From contig MKJV01000086.1 of the NCBI GenBank assembly GCA_001942185.1, positions 26,850 to 90,849 of the forward strand: a DNA stretch of 64,000 bases. The letters are read 5' to 3'. The number at the start of each line of letters is the position of its first letter. The stretch's first letter is position 1. The notes under the pieces are model-generated. The model saw nothing but the letters and a program-made list of their open reading frames with translations, did not search any database and had not been told where the DNA came from. The stretch is from Pseudonocardia sp. CNS-004 (GTDB taxonomy: Bacteria; Actinomycetota; Actinomycetes; Mycobacteriales; Pseudonocardiaceae). The position numbers and the translations under genes are program-made. Shown piece after piece: positions 20,472 through 30,253 of this stretch.

Positions 20472-21147
20472 CGATCGCGGGAACCCGGGCGTGCGACGAC
20501 GCGGCGATCTCACCGATCTTGCGGCGGAGCGCCGCGACGTGGACGTCGAGCGTCTTGGTGGAGCCGAACCAGTGCTCGTCCCACACGTCGCACATGAGCG
20601 TCTCGCGGCTCAGCGCCACGTCGGGCTGCGCGGCCATGCGGGCGAGGAGGTCGAACTCCTTGGCCCGCAGGGGAAGCTCCCGACCCGCGACCGTGACGCG
20701 GCGGCACGGCACGTCGACGACGAGGTCACCGATCGGGTACGCCGACAGTGCGGCGGCCGCTCCCTCGTTGCGGCGCAGGTGGGCCCGGACCCTGGCGTGC
20801 AACTCACCCAGCCGGACCGGCTTGACCAGGTAGTCGTCGGCACCCGCCTCCAGCCCCACGACGACGTCCATCTCCGCCGCGCGGGCAGTCAGGATGACGA
20901 TCACGCAACCGGGCCGGGCCCGCCGGAGCTGCCTGCATACCTCGACGCCGTCGAGGTCTGGGAGCCCGAGGTCCAGCAGGACGAGATCGACGGCCGACGC
21001 GGTGGCCCGGGTGATCCCCGCCTCGCCTGTCTGCTCCCACGTGACCTCGTGGGCGTGGCTGCGCAGGCTGGCCGTCAGGACTTCACCGATCGTCGAGTCG
21101 TCCTCGACGAGGAGGATTCGGCTGGCCATGGACGCGTCCGGGTTCAA
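20401..21147 (-). CDS. OmpR/PhoB-family response regulator
   Basis: An intact protein with a receiver domain (acidic pocket EDD, phospho-acceptor Asp in LVLLDLGLPD, conserved Lys in DYLVKPV) and a winged-helix DNA-binding domain (LPLRAKEFDLLARMA, TKTLDVHVAALRRKIG, VTLRGHGFRLE). The TTG at 21147 overlaps the stop of the SbnA-like gene (TTGA), and an ATG at 21129 is an alternative start. It is thus the last gene of the operon that begins at 27248, so it probably regulates the split NRPS system, with the convergent kinase as partner (inference). Confidence 0.88.
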   Translation of the reverse strand: MNPDASMASRILLVEDDSTIGEVLTASLRSHAHEVTWEQTGEAGITRATASAVDLVLLDLGLPDLDGVEVCRQLRRARPGCVIVILTARAAEMDVVVGLEAGADDYLVKPVRLGELHARVRAHLRRNEGAAAALSAYPIGDLVVDVPCRRVTVAGRELPLRAKEFDLLARMAAQPDVALSRETLMCDVWDEHWFGSTKTLDVHVAALRRKIGEIAASSHARVPAIVTLRGHGFRLELLPDSNSAPPGR

Positions 21148-22129
21148 GCCAGCCGGCGGATGGAGGCCGGTTCGTCGGCACCGACCAGGTCCGGCCCGTA
21201 CAGGTCCTCCAACCAGTTCGTCTGATAGATCGTGTCGAGGTAGCGCTCGCCGAGGTCCGGGGCGATGGCCACCGCCGTGGGCTCACGCATGTCGTGCCGC
21301 GCCAACCAGCTCACGGCCCCGCTCACCACCGTGCCGGTGGAACCACCGAACAGGAATCCGCTCCTCGCAAGGCGGTGGCAGGTGCGGATCGTGTCCGCTT
21401 CCTCGACCCGGACCACGTCGTCCAGCAAGGACTCGTCCAGGAGCGGGGGCCGGATGCTCGTACCCAGGCCGGGGATCATCCGACGGCCCGGCACCCCGCC
21501 GAACGCCACCGAGCCGACGCTGTCCACGGCCACGATCCACACCCGCCTGCGCAGCTCCCGGAAGTAGTGCGCACACCCCATCAGCGTCCCGGTCGTGCCC
21601 GCGCCGACGAACAGCACGTCCAGGCCCGGGAACTGCCGAGCGATCGCCGGCGCGTCGACAGGTAGTGGGCCTTCCAGTTGCTCGGGTTGGCGTACTGGTT
21701 GAGCCACACGTATCGGTCGTCGGAGGCACACAGCGCGCGGACGAAGTCGATCCGGGCCCTGAGGAGGCCGCCGACAGGGGCCGGCTCGGCGATGATGTGC
21801 ACGTGGCTGCCCAATGCCTCCATCAGCCGCCGCGTCGTCAGGTTGCAGCGGGAATCGGTCACGCACAGGAAGCCGTAGCCCTTGCTCGCCGCGAGCATGC
21901 TCAGCGCCACGCCCAGGTTTCCCGACGAGGACTCGACCAGGATCGACCCCGGCTTCACGACCCCGTCGCGCTCGGCGGACGCGACCATCTCGGTCGCGGC
22001 CTTCAGCTTGATCGAACCGGCGAAGTTGAAGCCTTCGCACTTCAGGAAGAGCGGATGCCCGATGATCGACCGGAGGTCGACGTAGAGCTCCTCCTCGTTG
22101 TACTGGTGGGGCACGGAGATCACAGGCAC
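21144..22129 (-). CDS. PLP-dependent cysteine-synthase homologue, SbnA-like, frameshifted
   Basis: A fold-type-II PLP enzyme of about 328 residues. SbnA-type members join O-phosphoserine and glutamate on the way to 2,3-diaminopropionate; others make cysteine. Visible: PLP lysine in FAGSIKLKAA, ESSSGNLGVALSMLAASKG (asparagine loop), VGAGTTGTLMG (phosphate loop) and FGGSTGTVVSGA. The frame breaks near 21660. The GTG at 22129 is chosen for its GGAGG 6 bases upstream, and the gene overlaps the NRPS stop by 10 bases. No SbnB partner is visible in the window. Coupling to an NRPS favours an amino-acid-precursor role over bulk cysteine synthesis. Confidence 0.75.
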
Positions 22130-24721
22130 CGCGCGCCTCCTTCCATCGTCCGGCCCGTTCGGCCGGCCGTCCTCGGTTGTGCCGGCCCTGCGGCGGGACT
22201 CGATCCGGCCGATGCCGCGTCGAGCACACCGGCGAGGTCGGCCAGGGTCGGGTGCCGGGTGACGTCCTCGAGGGTCACCGCCCGGTCCAGTGCGACGACC
22301 AGCTTGACGGCCAGCAGCGAGGACCCGCCGCTGTCGAAGAAGTGGTCCGTCCGGCCGACCCGGTCCTCGGCGATCCCGAGCACGTCCGCCCATGCAGCGG
22401 CGAGCCGCTTCTCGGCCGGGGTGACCGGCGCCCGCTGCTCGTCCTCCGCGCCCCCGGCGGTGTGGAGCTCGGCGGCCACGGCCCGCAGCGCCGCACGGTC
22501 GATCTTGCTGTTGGCCGTCAACGGCAGAGCCTCCCGCCAGTGGAAATCCGACGGGATCATGTACACCGGCAACGACCTCCCCAACCGGTCCCGCAGGACG
22601 TCGGCCGCGACCGGCCGGGGGCCGGCGCAGAACGCCACCAGCCGCAGGCCCCGGCCGGGCAGGTCGGTGACCACCACGGCACCGTCGCGGACCCCGGGCA
22701 CCCGCACCAGGGTGTTCTCGATCTCGCCGAGCTCGATCCGGAAGCCGCGGATCTTGACCTGGGTGTCGCGGCGGCCGAGGAACTCCAGCTTGCCGTCGGG
22801 CCGCCACCGGCCGCTGTCGCCGCTGCGGTAGAGCCGCCGGCCATCGCGATGCGGGTCCGCCACGAAGGCCCGGCGGGTGCGCTCGGGATCGTTGACGTAC
22901 CCGCGCCCCACGCACACCCCCGAGAAGACGATCTCGCCCGGCGCGCCCAACGGCACGGGGGACAGGTGCTCGTCGACGACGTGCACACGCACGTTCTGCA
23001 CCGCCGCACCGAGCGGCACCCGGTCCCCCGGGGGCGGCCGGTGCATGACCTCGTGGTTGGTGTCGTCGGAGGTCTCGGTCAGCCCGTAGGCGTTGACCAG
23101 CGTGGTGGTGGGCCGGGCGGCGAACCAGCGCTGCACGAGCTCCTTCTTCAACGCTTCCCCCGTGACCGACACGCAGCGCAGGTCCGGCAGGTCGCGGGGG
23201 TGCTGCGCCAGGTGGGTCAGCACGACCTCGAGGTAGGACGGCACGAGCTGGAGCACCTCGACCCGGGCCCGGACGATCGTGTCGACGAAACGCGCGACGT
23301 CGAGGACGACCTCCTGCTCGACGAGCACGGTCCGCCCGCCGACCAACAGCGCGGACACCAGCTGCCACAACGAGATGTCGAAGCACTGGGGCGCGGTCTG
23401 CGCGACGGTGTGCCCCTCATCGATCCCGAGATCGCGGATCTTGGCCTGGAGGTGGTTGAGCATGCGGCGTGCTCGCACATCGCGCCCTTGGGTTCGCCGG
23501 TCGAACCGAGGTGAAGAAGATGTAGGCGAGCTGGTCCGGCGCGACGGCGACGCCGAGATCGCGGTTGGCGGCCTCGTCGTCGACGTACCCCGCGTCGACG
23601 TACCCCGCGTCGATGAGGAGCGTCCGGACCCCGGGAAGCGAGTCGAGTGCAACGTCGAGCGCGCCGGAGCTGCCGCGCTCGGTGAGCACGAGCCGGCACC
23701 CGGCACGGGAGATCGTCCGCGCGATGCGGTCGGCGGGGAAGCCCGGCTCGATGGGCAGGTAGGCCAACCCGGCCTTGAAGATCGCGAGGACGGCCGCCAT
23801 CCAGTCCAGGTTCCGCTCCGTGACCACGGCGACGACGTCCTCGTGACTCAGCCCGCGCGCCAGCAGCGCCCGGCCGAGCCGGTTGGCGCGGACGTTGAGC
23901 TCGCGGTAGGTCCACTCCCGCTCGCCGTGCACCGCCGCGACGGCGTCCGGGTGCGTGCGCACGCGCTGTTCGAACAGCTCGTGGACGCGGACGTCCGGCA
24001 GTTCCCGGCGTGGCCCGGCGAGCCCGTCGGCCTGGAAGCGGACCTCCTCGGCGGACAGCAGGCTCCGCCGCCCCGGCGCGGCATCCGGGTCGGCGACCAT
24101 CGAGGTGAGCGCGCGGATGTGATACCCGGCGATCCTCCTGGCGCTCCCCGCGTCGAGGACATCGGTGCGATGGCGCAGCCGGAGCACGTGCCCGGTCCCG
24201 TCACGTGCGATCCCCAGCCCGAGCACGACGCCCTCGTCGAGATCACCCGTGGTGCCGACGCCGGCGGCGGGGTCGAACACGGTCTCGAACGGCGGACCGG
24301 GCAGGCCCAGCTCACGCTCCAACGCCTCAACGGGGAAGCCCCGGTACAACTGCAGTTCCGCCTCGACCCGGTCGGCGTGGCGCACCAGCGCCCGCCAGGA
24401 GCTGTGGCCGACCGTCAACCGGCAGGGCACGGCCCGCTCGCCCGGCACGGCGACGTAGCCCGTCACGACCTCGCGCTCGCCGGTCAGCACCGCGAGCACC
24501 TCGGCGTGCGCGGCCACCAGCACCGCGCGCAGCGACACCGCCATCTCCTCCGCCAGCCGCCGCAGCGCCGCCATGAGCGTCTCGGGGATCCTCGCCTCGT
24601 GCTCCCCGACGCCGGGGGCGGGGTGGAGCGTCCACCGGGGGATCGTGGCGAACCCACCCGCGACGAGCACAGCGGTCCAGAACTCCCGGCCGTCGCCCGC
24701 CGGCTTCCTCATCGGGTTCAT
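22120..24721 (-). CDS. NRPS module: partial condensation, adenylation and carrier domains, frameshifted
   Basis: About 867 residues. Residues 1-220 look like the C-terminal half of a condensation domain (LRAVLVAAHAEVLAVLTGER, HSSWRALVRHADRVEAELQL) without an HHxxxDG motif. A complete adenylation domain follows: LTYRELN-like WTYRELNVRANRLGRAL, YIFFTSGSTGEPKG, FDISLWQLVSALLVGG, NAYGLTETSDD, YRSGDSGRWRPDGKLEFLGR, and TANSKIDRAAL with the catalytic lysine. The carrier domain reads DHFFDSGGSSLLAVKLV. One break lies near 23505, in the SGSTG core. The ATG at 24721 overlaps the upstream stop (ATGA). It should activate an amino acid and load it on its own and possibly the neighbouring carrier; there is no thioesterase. 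Confidence 0.82.
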
Positions 24722-27248
24722 CGGGGCCGCCCGCCGTTCGGGACGCTTTCCGGCCGACGCTGCGGCCGGCGCATCTCCCGAGCCGGGTTTCCGGCCCATC
24801 GGGCGTCGTCGGGCATCTCCTCGCCCTTCATCAGGAAGGAGTCGGTGGCGAGCACCGCCCGGTCGCCCATCGTCACGCCGTAGTGCACCCACGCGTTGGG
24901 CCCCACGGTGCAGCCGGATCCGATCCTGATGCGGTCGGACTTGAAGGTGCCGTCCTCCTGCGAGTGGCTCTGGATCACAGCCCGGTGGTTGAGCGTGCAG
25001 CGGTCCCCGATGGCGACCAGGGTCGGCTCGACGATGCCGCAACCGTCGTCGAAGGCCAGCCTGCCCAGCCGAACGCCCCGCAGCCGCGAGAACACGTTCT
25101 TGAACGGCGTGCCGTCGAAGATCTTGCCTTCCATAGCCGACGTCAGCTTCCAGAATCGTTCGTGCCGCCAGAACGAGATGTCGTAGATCGAGCAGTAGAG
25201 CGGCCGCAACGCGCGGAACCCGGTGGAGGCCCGTTCGGCCAGCGCGGCCCACCCGGTGCCGAACACGAGCGCGAGGACGGTGGCCATCGCGATCACCGGC
25301 GGTCCGTAGAGGTGGTAGAGCTCCGCGGCGATCGAGTAGATCACGGTGATCCCGAACAAGCGGGTCCAGCGCACCAGCAGGAACAACGCGGCCGTGACGG
25401 CGTTGTGCTTGTTCTTGGCGACGACGCGGCGGCGGCGCTCGCCCGCATTCGCGATGTCGAACCTGCTGTCGCGCTCGACGGATCGAGGGATCTCGAAGCA
25501 GGGCGCGCCCAGGAGGCCGACACCCTCCCGCACCGGCCCGTCCACCGGAACCATCACCTTCGTCGCGAGGAGGCAGTTGTCCCCGGTCCGGGCCTGCGCC
25601 GGGTAGACCACGTGGTTCCCGACGAAGTTGGACGCCCCGATCGACGCCGGGGACAGCCGGAACGATGTGCTCGAATAGTCGGCATTGATCATCGACAGCC
25701 CGTCCGCGACGATCGTTCCGGTGCCGACCGAGCTCAGGAACGGGGTCTCGTGCTGGACCTGGGTGCCGAAGTTCGAGCCGGTCTGCTCCACCCGGGACAG
25801 GTCGTACCCGATGCCGCGCAGGTAGTGGACGATGGCGGAGCTGTCCCCGAAGAGCATCTTGAGGAGCCTGAGGTTCGTCAGGCGCATGATCGAGCGGTGG
25901 ACGCCGTAGTGGAATCCGTACAGGCGGTAGACCTTGTTCGGCCCAACCGCGAGGTTCAGCACGCGTGGGACCGTGAGCACCACGAGCAGGCCGACGAGCA
26001 ACGAACCGAAGTAGAGCACGAACGAGAGGGCAAGGGCCTCCCCGTAGAACGTCCAGCTCGTGAACGTCGCCGGTCCCGCGTCCAGCAGCGCCGCCAGCTG
26101 CGGCACCTCGACCAGCAGGATGGCCACGCCGCCGATCGCCAGCGGCAGGTACAGGACCAGCACGTTCACCAGCTGCAGAGCGCCGTAACCGACCCGCCGC
26201 ACGGAGCCGCAGGGGGCAGCCTCGACCGTCCGGAAATCGGCATCGGTCCGCTGGGCCGGGCATCCGTGCCAGCGCTCGCCATCGGGCACGAGCTGCCCGC
26301 TGTGCAGTGACGAGGCGTGCCCGAGCTGCGCGCCCGTGCCCATCGAGGTATCGATGTCGATCACCGCGGCCTCGCCGACGACCACGTCCTCGCCGAGGGT
26401 GACCGGACCCGCCCGGATGACCCCTGAGTCCGCTCGGTAGCAGCTGAACAGCGCGTCCTTGCGGATGACCGTGCCGGCGCCGACGGTGAGCAGGTCCGTG
26501 CAGACAGGAACAATCCGGGAGAAGACCGCCACCCCACGCCCGATCCGTGCGCCCAGCAGGCGCAGGTAGAACGTGTAGACCGGCGAGCCGACGAACAGCA
26601 CCAGCGGGCTCGTGCGGATCAGCGTCTTCACGATCCAGAAACGGACGTACGCCAGGCTCCAGATCCGGATCTGCCGAGGCCTCCACCGGCCGACGAGCAC
26701 CCACTTCACCAGGATCGGAAGGGCGCTCATCGCGAGGAAGCCCGCGGCTCCGAAGACGAGCGACCGCAGGTAGTTGTCGATCGGACCGGCACCGGCGAAG
26801 ATCCAGTCGTAGCCCGTGGCGAGGACGTACGCGGCGGCGCAGGAGTAGGCGAGAAAGAACAGGAGCTGCAGCACTCCGCACAGCACGTACCGGCTCCGTC
26901 CGGCCGGGGAGAGCAGGTCGTCGGTGGCCGGCGGCTCCGCGGCTGCGGCCGCACTCGGCGTGGCCGCCGCGAGCGTCGCCGCCAGCTCCCTGATCGTCGG
27001 ATGCCGGTAGACGTCCTTCATCGACACCGCGGGCAGTCCGGCCGCTTCCGGACCCGCGCGCAGAAGCGCGCCATCACCATCGAGTCTGCGCCGAGATCGT
27101 CGAAGAAGTGGCTGTCGACCGGCACCTGCCCGACACCGACGACGTCGGCCAGTACTTCGGCGAGGAGCACCTCGCCGCTGGTCGACGGGCCGTGGGTGGC
27201 CGCAGGTTCGGCCAGACCGACCGTCGCGAGATCGACACGCTTCCTCAC
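24718..27248 (-). CDS. Carrier-transmembrane-LbH protein, Pls/PosA-family C-terminal half, frameshifted
   Basis: About 843 residues. An N-terminal peptidyl-carrier domain (DSHFFDDLGADSMVMARFCA, Ser for phosphopantetheine) is followed by three pairs of membrane segments alternating with three left-handed beta-helix/C-like domains (ARIGRGVAVFSRIVP; SVGTGTIVADGLSMIN; RIRIGSGCTVGPNAW). This T-TM-C1-TM-C2-TM-C3 order matches the part of poly-epsilon-lysine synthetase that lies after its adenylation domain. Here the adenylation domain is in the next gene. The GTG at 27248 sits 5-6 bases after a GGGAGGGGGG ribosome site, so the missing A domain seems genuine rather than a truncation. A frame break lies near 27050. 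Confidence 0.8.
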
Positions 27249-28239
27249 GAGGCCCCCCTCCCATCGGGAACAGGCATCGTCACGCCGGACCGGATAGCCG
27301 GCACCCCTCATGAACGTTGGGCCATCTCCGTGTGAGCCCTTGAGATGCGGAGTACTCGGCTTCCCGCCGAGCAGCGTTTCGAGCACCCTCACCCGTTCAC
27401 CCGTTCAGCCTTCGAGCCGTCACGTACGGCAACGAGGGCCGGTCTGCCGTTCGGAGGACCACGAACAATCGCGGTGCGCGGCTCGTTCAGCGCATCGAAG
27501 GGCATGCGAGCTCGGCTTTCGAGATGAGGGCGCCCTCATACCCTCCGACGTTCGCACCGGGAATGCGGTTGCTCACTTCCGGCACTGCTCGATCGGCGCA
27601 GCCCGAAGACCTGCCGGTCACTCGTCCGCCCCCGTGGTCGGACAGGCGTGCGCGGTCTACCGGAAGGCCCTCGACGCGGGCGACCCGGCGCCGTGGATGG
27701 GTGGACGGCCGGTCAAGCCCGTCTTCCGCCGGTACGTCTGACACCCGCTTCTCCCCGATCGGGGGCGCCGCTCGGCGGGCCTGCGCGTCCGCGCGGGGGG
27801 GCCACGTCGGATAATGCCCGTCAGCTCCGACTCGAGGAACGGACGGGCCCATCAACGGACATCGATGCCGCCTCCCGGAACCTCGCCGGGTGGGCGACGA
27901 GTACGTCTGCCGGTGCGGCGCACGGTACGTGACCGTGCGCAAGCGCTGGGGAATCCGGACCCGGTGGCAACGCGTCCTGTTCGAGCTGCCCGCAGAATGA
28001 CCAACGCGCTGACCCGTTCGGCCGATCCTCAAATACATCTCAGGATTCGAGTTGCCGCTTAGTAACGGGCCCGATCCACCGCTCGATGACGCAACTGCAA
28101 GGGGAAAGCGTCCTCCGGGTCTGCTCATGGGGAAGCACGCGGGGGCGCATCATACGCGATCAATTGTAGTGCTTGACGGCGGCTGGGCGGGTTCGATCTT
28201 GCTCGACCACCCTGCCGCCGTGGGGTGGGGGGAACGCCC
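27249..28239. other. Intergenic region upstream of the split NRPS operon
   Basis: About 990 bases without a whole gene. It holds the promoter of the minus-strand operon (not identifiable by eye), an aminotransferase 3' fragment at 27634-27741, and an inverted repeat CCCCGATCGGGG just after it. The rest looks non-coding or decayed. Confidence 0.5.
27634..27741 (+). pseudogene. 3' fragment of class-III aminotransferase (partial duplicate of 16953-18264)
   Basis: Translates as VVGQACAVYRKALDAGDPAP followed by WMGGRPVKPVFRRYV and a stop, nearly identical to the C-terminus of the aminotransferase ending at 18264. About 110 bases match at roughly nine in ten positions. The rest of the gene is missing. 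It is evidence of a past duplication or recombination joining this spot to the aminotransferase locus. Confidence 0.8.
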
Positions 28240-29193
28240 GTGTCACTCGACGTCGCCGTTTCCGAGAGACCCGCAAAGAGTTCGAATCCGCAACGCATTT
28301 TCGGCGCACGGCCGACGGAGCTCGGCGTCTCGGTCATCGTTCCCACGCGGAACGAGGCGGGGAACATCCGGGAGCTCCTGCAGCAGCTCTCGGCGGCGCT
28401 GACGCCCGGTCCTGCCGCCGAGGTGGTGTTCATCGACGACAGCACGGACGACACCGCCGAGGTCATCGCCGCCGCTGCCGGTGACTACCCGTTCTCCGTG
28501 GTGCTGGTCGAGCGGTCCCGACCGGTCGGCGGGCTGGGCGGCGCGGTGGTCGAAGGGCTGAGGATGGCTCGGGCTCCGTGGGCGGTCGTCATGGACGCCG
28601 ATCTCCAACATCCCCCGTCGCTCGTCCCGCGGCTGCCGGCCGTCGGCGGGTCCGCCGACGTCGACCTCGTCGTGGCCACGCGCTACGCGGGCGGCGGCAG
28701 CAGGCACGGCCTCGGCAGCGCATACCGCCGGGTCGTCTCCGCCGCGTCCACCGCGCTCTCGATCGCCGCGCTCGGCGAGCAGGCCGCACGGCTGAGCGAC
28801 CCGATGAGCGGCTTCTTCGCGGTCCGCACCGCCGCGCTCCGCCTCGACCTCGCCCGGCCGATCGGATACAAGGTGCTCCTGGAACTGGTCCTGCGTTCCC
28901 AGCTCACCCGGATCGCCCAGGTCCCCTACACGTTCCGCACCCGCCACGCCGGCCGGTCGAAGTCCACGCCACGGGAGGGCATCCGGTTCCTCCGCCACCT
29001 GGTGGCGCTGCGCACGGCCCGGCGGCGCGCTCCGCCACCTGGTGGCGCTGCGCACGGCCCGGCGGCGCGACCACGTCGAGTTCCCCTCGGGGACGGGCCC
29101 GGTCGACCTGGATCGGCTGCGTCCGGCACGGTCCGTCCGCCCGGGTCCGGACGAGCCGCAGCGGGGCCTGAAGATCCTGGTTCTCACCAGTGA
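28240..29193 (+). CDS. GT2 glycosyltransferase, dolichol-phosphate-mannose-synthase-like
   Basis: A GT-A enzyme with VSVIVPTRNEAGNIRELL, FIDDSTDDT, the metal-binding MDADLQHPPSLVP and LSDPMSGFFAVRTAAL, as in DPM1/GtrB-type enzymes that move a sugar onto polyprenyl phosphate. It lacks the C-terminal membrane segments of GtrB. The GTG at 28240 is preceded by GGGGGGAA. The true coding part ends near 29000: a perfect 40-base tandem duplication (28990-29069) shifts the frame and the last 40 or so residues are junk. Without the repeat the frame runs straight into the GT4 gene downstream. Confidence 0.78.
   Translation: MSLDVAVSERPAKSSNPQRIFGARPTELGVSVIVPTRNEAGNIRELLQQLSAALTPGPAAEVVFIDDSTDDTAEVIAAAAGDYPFSVVLVERSRPVGGLGGAVVEGLRMARAPWAVVMDADLQHPPSLVPRLPAVGGSADVDLVVATRYAGGGSRHGLGSAYRRVVSAASTALSIAALGEQAARLSDPMSGFFAVRTAALRLDLARPIGYKVLLELVLRSQLTRIAQVPYTFRTRHAGRSKSTPREGIRFLRHLVALRTARRRAPPPGGAAHGPAARPRRVPLGDGPGRPGSAASGTVRPPGSGRAAAGPEDPGSHQ
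28990..29069. repeat. Perfect 40-base tandem duplication
   Basis: Bases 28990-29029 and 29030-29069 are identical. Because 40 is not a multiple of three, the second copy breaks the reading frame between the GT2 and GT4 domains. The unit encodes the end of the GT2 region (RHLVALRTARRR). It may be a recent slippage event or an assembly artefact. Confidence 0.9.
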
Positions 29194-30253
29194 GGCTCCG
29201 CCCGTCGTCTCCGGGATCTCCCGGTGCGTCGACCGCGTCACGCACGGGTTGCGCACGCGCGGGCACACCGTGGACGTCCTGTCGTCCGTGCAGATCCCCC
29301 GGGTGGCGGTCGGCGAGTGGCGGTTCAGCTCGCTGCTGCTGTGCTGGCCGGCGATCGCTCGGCGGCTGCGCGACTACGACGTGATCAACCTGCACGGGCC
29401 GGTGCCGACGATGAGCGACGTGTTCCTGCTCCTCGCCGGGGCGCGGGGGCGGGTGCCGATCGTCTACACGCACCACAGCGCACTCGCGATCCGCGGGCTG
29501 GAGCGGATCTACGACGTCTACAACCGGCTGCACCGCAAGCTGGCGACCCGGGCAGACCTGATCCTCACCACCTCCCAGCACTACGCCACCACCGAAGCCG
29601 TCGCGGGCGGCCCGCAGGCCCGCGTCGTGCCGTGGGGCGTCGACATCCGGTCCGCGACCGGGCGGCCCGGCCATGACGGCCCGCTCCGCGTGCTGTTCGT
29701 CGGCCAGATGCGGACCTACAAGGGCCTCGAGTGGCTGCTTCCCGCCGTGGCCGGCCGCCCGGAGCTGGCGCTCACGCTCGTCGGCGACGGCCCGCGTAGG
29801 CGCGCCTACGAGCAGACCACCGCTCGGCTGGGTGCCGACAACGTGCGGTTCCTCGGCCGCGTGCCGGACGACGTCCTGCAGGCCGAGTACGCGGCGAGCG
29901 ACGTGATCGTGCTGCCGTCGGTGACCCAGGCGGAGGCGTTCGGGCTGGTCGTGCTCGAGGGGATGGCGGCCGGGTGCGTCCCGATCGTGTCCGACCTGCC
30001 GGGCGTCCGGGACGTCGTCGCCGGGGCGGGTGTGGTCGTTCCCCCGCGGGACGCCGCCGCCCTCCGCGCCGCGCTACTGGAGGTCGCCGCCGACGACGCA
30101 CATCGTGAGCACCTCGCCCGGTTGGCGCGCATGCGGGCCGAGAGCCTCGGCTGGGACGCGTTCGTCGACGGCTACGAGGAGGCCCTGCTGGAGGTCGCGC
30201 ATCGTCGCTGCGCGGCGCCGCTCGCGGCGGGAGGGGCACGCCGACGTGGTTGA
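29042..30253 (+). CDS. GT4 glycosyltransferase (possibly second half of a GT2-GT4 fusion)
   Basis: A 403-residue frame with a typical GT-B enzyme: LKILVLTSEAPPVVSGISRC, YDVINLHGPVPTMSD, VLFVGQMRTYKGLEWLLPAV and the donor motif TQAEAFGLVVLEGMAAGC (E-x7-E). The first 40 residues (from a GTG inside the repeat) are linker, and no good start with a ribosome site precedes LKILVL. This and the neighbouring repeat suggest an original single GT2-GT4 polypeptide of about 660 residues. Its end overlaps the flippase GTG at 30246. Confidence 0.8.
   Translation: MALRTARRRDHVEFPSGTGPVDLDRLRPARSVRPGPDEPQRGLKILVLTSEAPPVVSGISRCVDRVTHGLRTRGHTVDVLSSVQIPRVAVGEWRFSSLLLCWPAIARRLRDYDVINLHGPVPTMSDVFLLLAGARGRVPIVYTHHSALAIRGLERIYDVYNRLHRKLATRADLILTTSQHYATTEAVAGGPQARVVPWGVDIRSATGRPGHDGPLRVLFVGQMRTYKGLEWLLPAVAGRPELALTLVGDGPRRRAYEQTTARLGADNVRFLGRVPDDVLQAEYAASDVIVLPSVTQAEAFGLVVLEGMAAGCVPIVSDLPGVRDVVAGAGVVVPPRDAAALRAALLEVAADDAHREHLARLARMRAESLGWDAFVDGYEEALLEVAHRRCAAPLAAGGARRRG

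Noticed and set aside
23417..26881. A 1154-residue minus-strand open frame read as one giant NRPS
   Set aside because: Only its part below 24721 is NRPS. The upper part is an out-of-frame reading of the carrier-TM-LbH gene, whose own frame has all the membrane and helix motifs.
27752..27763. CCCCGATCGGGG as a terminator
   Set aside because: The stem is only six pairs without a loop or T-tract and follows a dead gene fragment, so it is not convincing.
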